DNA of 8,827 nucleotides from Methanobacteriaceae archaeon UBA349 (lineage in GTDB: Archaea > Methanobacteriota > Methanobacteria > Methanobacteriales > Methanobacteriaceae), in the NCBI GenBank assembly GCA_002509745.1, contig DAWK01000031.1, positions 1 through 8,827 on the forward strand, read 5' to 3'. A program made the translations under genes and the position numbers. Shown here one piece after another: positions 5,781-8,827 of this stretch. The notes under the pieces are model-generated. The model was not told where the DNA came from and did no database searches. It saw nothing but the letters and a program-made list of their open reading frames with translations. The first letter of the stretch is position 1. Every line of letters starts with the position of its first letter.

Positions 5781-7022
5781 TTAAATGAAAAATACTGCTA
5801 GAAGGCCTGCCAAAATAATAATAGCAAATAAAACTCCTAAGTTTTTCCCGAAATTTCTAGTTCCTAAAAATAGAGCAATACCAAACTTAACTAGGGTATT
5901 GGATATACTGGCCAAAGTTATAGCCGTGACCGCCGTAGTAGAAGATAAAACATTATCCTGAGCCAGAAGGGCCATGCTTATAGTAATGGCATCCACATCA
6001 GCCACCCCGGAAATTATACTTGCTAAATAAACTCCTCTGCTCCCTAAATAAATGTTGGCCAATTTACTTATAAACAAAATCAATATGAATAATGCTCCGA
6101 AAATCAGGGCCGGTTTTAGGGAAAATGGATTTTTTAGCGTAATCTCTGAATCCATCTCTTTAATCGCTGAGCTTTTCCATACTGCAATTCCCAATAAAAT
6201 TCCTAAAACTCCCATTACTACCATAGGCGCTGCTAAAAGCGGTGCCAGAGAAGGATTTATAACCAGAACCTCGAAAAATATCCTTAAAAACATCATGGAA
6301 CTGGCCACCACCGCAGCAAAAACAGCTGCTTTCATTAGAGCATCTGATTCCTTTACTCTAGCCGCCATAGCAGTGACAACTGCAGTACTAGAAACTAATC
6401 CTCCCACAACTCCAGTCAAGCCCAGACCGCGTTCAGGACCTACAATTTTCATCAAAATATAACCAGCATAACTTATTCCCGAAATAAAGACTACCATGAG
6501 CCATATCTGATAAGGATTAAACACCTCCCAGGGCCCCATGGTCTGGTTAGGTAAAAGAGGCAAAATAACAAAGGCAATAATCAAGAATTTTAAGGTATCT
6601 GTCATCTCTTTTTGGCTGATTTTTTGAGCTATTTTGTGTAAACCTGGTTTTAAAGCCAGTAAAGTAGTTATTATAATGGCTAGAATAGGTGCCAGCTTGT
6701 ATCCATCATCCCAGTAGCACATTAATCCCAGAGAAAAGGTTAAAAGAGCAGTTACTTCTGTAGTAAGACCTAAATCCCCATTATCTTGAGTGCTGACCCA
6801 GTAACTAAGTCCTACCAAAAATGAAAGTCCTGCGAATGCTATTAAATAGAAATAAGTAAATATCTCCGATAGATAGGCCGATAATATACCTAAAAGGGCT
6901 ATAAAGATGAAAGTTCTTATTCCTGCAAATTCGGTTTCCTTACTTTTTCGTTCCCTTTCTATACCAACCAGTGCACCAATGGCCAGGGCAATAATAAACT
7001 TCAGAATCAGTAAAGTATCCAT
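5781..7022 (-). CDS. MgtC/SapB-DUF4010 family membrane protein
   Basis: A polytopic membrane protein of 413 residues, probably with about 12 hydrophobic segments. The first part (about 5-125) is MgtC/SapB-like: GALVGIERERK (16-26), AGIRTF (33-38) and GLTTEVTALLTFSLG (85-99). The second (about 140-413) is the DUF4010 domain, with GGLVSSTAVVTAMAAR (207-222) and SGVADVDAITISMA (338-351), the latter with acidic residues in a predicted membrane segment. The family is widespread and generally thought to be transport- or ion-related, but the substrate is unknown, so none is assigned. The start fits homologues because the first helix and GxLxGxERE motif follow directly. No Shine-Dalgarno precedes the ATG, unlike every other gene here, which suggests a leaderless message. 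It is divergent from ilvD (148 bp) and convergent with the cupins. Confidence 0.9.
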   Translation of the reverse strand: MDTLLILKFIIALAIGALVGIERERKSKETEFAGIRTFIFIALLGILSAYLSEIFTYFYLIAFAGLSFLVGLSYWVSTQDNGDLGLTTEVTALLTFSLGLMCYWDDGYKLAPILAIIITTLLALKPGLHKIAQKISQKEMTDTLKFLIIAFVILPLLPNQTMGPWEVFNPYQIWLMVVFISGISYAGYILMKIVGPERGLGLTGVVGGLVSSTAVVTAMAARVKESDALMKAAVFAAVVASSMMFLRIFFEVLVINPSLAPLLAAPMVVMGVLGILLGIAVWKSSAIKEMDSEITLKNPFSLKPALIFGALFILILFISKLANIYLGSRGVYLASIISGVADVDAITISMALLAQDNVLSSTTAVTAITLASISNTLVKFGIALFLGTRNFGKNLGVLFAIIILAGLLAVFFI

Positions 7023-7045
7023 GTTTAATTATATAAGTTTCAAAC

Positions 7046-7053
7046 ATAAAATA
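7046..7053 (-). promoter_or_regulatory. possible leaderless promoter of the DUF4010 gene
   Basis: On the minus strand a TATA-like TATTTTAT lies about 24-31 nt before the ATG, the distance expected between a TATA box and the transcription start. Transcription would begin at or very near the start codon, consistent with the missing ribosome-binding site. A second TTATATAA lies too close to the ATG to act as a TATA box for this start. Confidence 0.3.
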
Positions 7054-7067
7054 ATATTCACATTAAA

Positions 7068-7102
7068 ATTTTACTAAATCTAAATATATTTTACTAATCT
7101 AA
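7068..7102 (+). promoter_or_regulatory. ilvD promoter with direct repeats flanking the TATA box
   Basis: ATTTTACTAAATCTAA (7068-7083) recurs at 7088-7102 with one A missing, 20 bp from start to start. An AAATATATT TATA-like box (7082-7090) lies across their junction and would start transcription around 7112, giving a leader of roughly 60 nt. Repeats of this kind at a biosynthetic promoter would suit a dimeric Lrp-like or similar regulator; the regulator is not identified. Confidence 0.4.
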
Positions 7103-7170
7103 TTTTTTACATTTCAAATAACTATTAAATCAAAGAAATTAATTAAAAAAATAAAAATTATGGTGGTTTC

Positions 7171-8826
7171 ATGAGAAGTGATAACATAAAAAAAGGCATA
7201 CAAAGAGCCCCTCACCGGTCTCTACTCCGGGCCTGCGGCGTGACTGATGATGACTTTGAAAAACCATTTATAGGTATCGCCAATAGCTACACCGACATAG
7301 TACCTGGCCATATTCACCTAAGAGAGTTAGCAGATACTGTTAAAGTTGGAATAGGTCAAGCTGGCGGAGTACCATTTGAATTTAATACCATGGCCATTTG
7401 TGATGGAATTGCCATGAATCATGACGGAATGCGTTACTCACTGGCATCAAGGGAAATAATCGCAGATACTGTGGAGAGCATGGCTCAAGCCCACAGCTTA
7501 GATGGGCTGGTTTTAATGCCTACTTGCGATAAAGTAGTTCCTGGTATGCTCATGGCCGCTGCAAGGCTAGATATACCTTGTATTGTAGTTACTGGAGGAC
7601 CTATGATGCCTGGAAAATTCCAAGGCAAATCTGTAGACCTCATAAATGTCTATGAAGGAGTAGGGGCTGTCACTTCTGGTAAAATGACTGAAGAAGAACT
7701 GGGTGAGTTAGAAAGATGCGCCTGTCCTGGAGCAGGATCCTGTGCTGGTTTATTCACTGCCAACACCATGGCCTGTCTCACTGAAGCTCTAGGTATGAGT
7801 TTACCCGGATGCGCTACAGCTCATGCTGTTGATTCTAAAAAAATGCGTATTGCACGATTATCTGGTGCCCGCATAGTAGAAATGGTTAAAGAACAACTAT
7901 TACCTTCTCAAATAATGACTCAAGACGCATTTAGAACATCAGTAGCCGTTGATTTAGCATTAGGTGGTTCCAGTAATACTACCCTACACATTCCAGCCAT
8001 TGCTAGCGAACTGGAAGATAAAGGAGTTAAAGTTGATCTGGAGCTTTTTGATAAAATGAGTAAGGAAATTCCTCACATTGCATCCATATCCCCTGCAGGA
8101 GAACACATGATGCTGGACCTGGACCGGGCCGGAGGAATTCCAGCTGTTTTAAAAACTCTGGCAAGTAAGATAAACACTCAAAATCCAACATGCACCGGCC
8201 TTTCTATAGAAGAAAATCTGAAAGGGGTGGAAGTGCGTGATGAAACAGTTATCCGGTCTCTTGAAAATCCAGTGCATAGTGAAGGAGGAATAGCTGTTCT
8301 TAAGGGCAATCTTGCACCTAATGGTTCAGTTATCAAGCAAGGTGCCGTTGATGAGAATATGATGGCCCATACTGGACCTGCTAGAGTATTTAACAGCGAA
8401 GATGAGAGTGTAGAGGCCATATTTAACCATCAGATAAAAGAAGGAGACATTATTGTCATTCGATATGAAGGCCCTAAAGGCGGTCCAGGTATGAGAGAAA
8501 TGTTAAATCCAACATCCGCCATTGTGGGGATGGGAATAAAATCTGTGGCCCTTATAACAGATGGAAGGTTCTCTGGAGGAACTAGAGGTCCGTGCATTGG
8601 CCATGTATCTCCCGAAGCCATGTCAGATGGACCCATAGCCGCCATTCATGACGGAGACATTATAAAAATCGACATTCCTCAGCGAATTCTAGAAGTAGAA
8701 CTTTCTGATAAAGAAATTCAAGAAAGAATTGCTTCTACAGTTAAACCTGAGCGTAAACTTAAAGGATGGCTCGCCAGATATCAAAAACTGGCCAGTTCCG
8801 CGGATAAAGGTGGAATTTTAAGGTAA
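7171..8826 (+). CDS. ilvD: dihydroxy-acid dehydratase
   Basis: Third common step of isoleucine and valine synthesis: dehydrates 2,3-dihydroxy-isovalerate and 2,3-dihydroxy-3-methylvalerate to the 2-keto acids in the cytosol. At 551 residues it is full length. Visible IlvD/Edd landmarks are CDGIAM (77-82, metal-binding Asp78), PTCDK (117-121: cluster Cys119, metal Asp120, Lys121 at the carbamylated position), the cysteine-rich [11 protein letters not shown] (183-193, cluster Cys191) and DGRFSGG (464-470, catalytic Ser468). At the position of the first cluster cysteine of [2Fe-2S] plant/mycobacterial enzymes there is Gly46 (VPGHIHL), as in E. coli IlvD. This suggests the oxygen-sensitive [4Fe-4S] type. 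GGTGG (7162-7166), 4 nt before the ATG, supports the start. It is preceded by a divergent promoter region with repeats; the stop is one base from the window end, so downstream partners are unseen. Confidence 0.97.
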   Translation: MRSDNIKKGIQRAPHRSLLRACGVTDDDFEKPFIGIANSYTDIVPGHIHLRELADTVKVGIGQAGGVPFEFNTMAICDGIAMNHDGMRYSLASREIIADTVESMAQAHSLDGLVLMPTCDKVVPGMLMAAARLDIPCIVVTGGPMMPGKFQGKSVDLINVYEGVGAVTSGKMTEEELGELERCACPGAGSCAGLFTANTMACLTEALGMSLPGCATAHAVDSKKMRIARLSGARIVEMVKEQLLPSQIMTQDAFRTSVAVDLALGGSSNTTLHIPAIASELEDKGVKVDLELFDKMSKEIPHIASISPAGEHMMLDLDRAGGIPAVLKTLASKINTQNPTCTGLSIEENLKGVEVRDETVIRSLENPVHSEGGIAVLKGNLAPNGSVIKQGAVDENMMAHTGPARVFNSEDESVEAIFNHQIKEGDIIVIRYEGPKGGPGMREMLNPTSAIVGMGIKSVALITDGRFSGGTRGPCIGHVSPEAMSDGPIAAIHDGDIIKIDIPQRILEVELSDKEIQERIASTVKPERKLKGWLARYQKLASSADKGGILR

Positions 8827-8827
8827 T

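Noticed and set aside
6052..6462. A 136-codon open frame on the plus strand inside the DUF4010 gene
   Set aside because: It is antisense to a well-supported membrane protein, starts without a ribosome-binding site, and has the composition expected of a mirror of hydrophobic codons.
7171..8826. Loss of a cluster cysteine in IlvD (Gly46), considered as inactivation
   Set aside because: E. coli IlvD also has Gly at this position; it marks the [4Fe-4S] type rather than a defect.

Overview
The window looks like chromosomal DNA of a methanogenic archaeon, most likely a Methanobacterium-like member of the Methanobacteriales. The evidence is an archaeal-type threonyl-tRNA synthetase with the archaea-specific N-terminal editing domain, a TrmB-family regulator, a short (class III) hybrid-cluster protein, very AT-rich intergenic DNA with archaeal TATA-like boxes, and Shine-Dalgarno sites of the GGAG/GGTGAT type. 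The genus is an inference from protein flavour, not a database match. I see no tRNA or rRNA genes, CRISPR array, insertion sequence or phage gene.

Layout. On the minus strand from the left are thrS (107-1936), with hairpin/T-tract terminators between it and the window edge, and, upstream of it, a cysteine-free TrmB-family regulator (2174-2992). A 289-bp divergent control region with several AT-rich dyads separates the regulator from a plus-strand group: a 51-residue rubredoxin (3282-3437), a class III hybrid-cluster protein/hydroxylamine reductase (hcp, 3495-4877), a strong hairpin terminator, and two small single-domain cupins (4949-5287 and 5356-5682). A 98-bp convergent gap follows, then a minus-strand MgtC/SapB-DUF4010 membrane protein (5781-7022). 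A second divergent region (7023-7170) leads to ilvD, dihydroxy-acid dehydratase (7171-8826), whose stop codon is one base from the window end.

How the genes work together. thrS, ilvD and the DUF4010 protein are individually ordinary. The centre (TrmB regulator / rubredoxin / Hcp / cupin / cupin) reads as a candidate redox or nitrosative-stress module. Hcp reduces NO or hydroxylamine-type substrates and needs a low-potential electron donor, which the rubredoxin directly upstream could supply. The divergent regulator is the obvious candidate controller. Three things stand out. The rubredoxin has both iron-knuckle glycines replaced (Ala9, Phe42). The two cupins align without gaps and share an atypical metal site that keeps only the two histidines of the canonical four ligands, plus a shared aspartate. 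The hcp 5' region carries an exact 14-bp tandem repeat and two in-frame translation starts behind identical 11-nt ribosome-binding segments. The functional link between these genes is inference from gene order.
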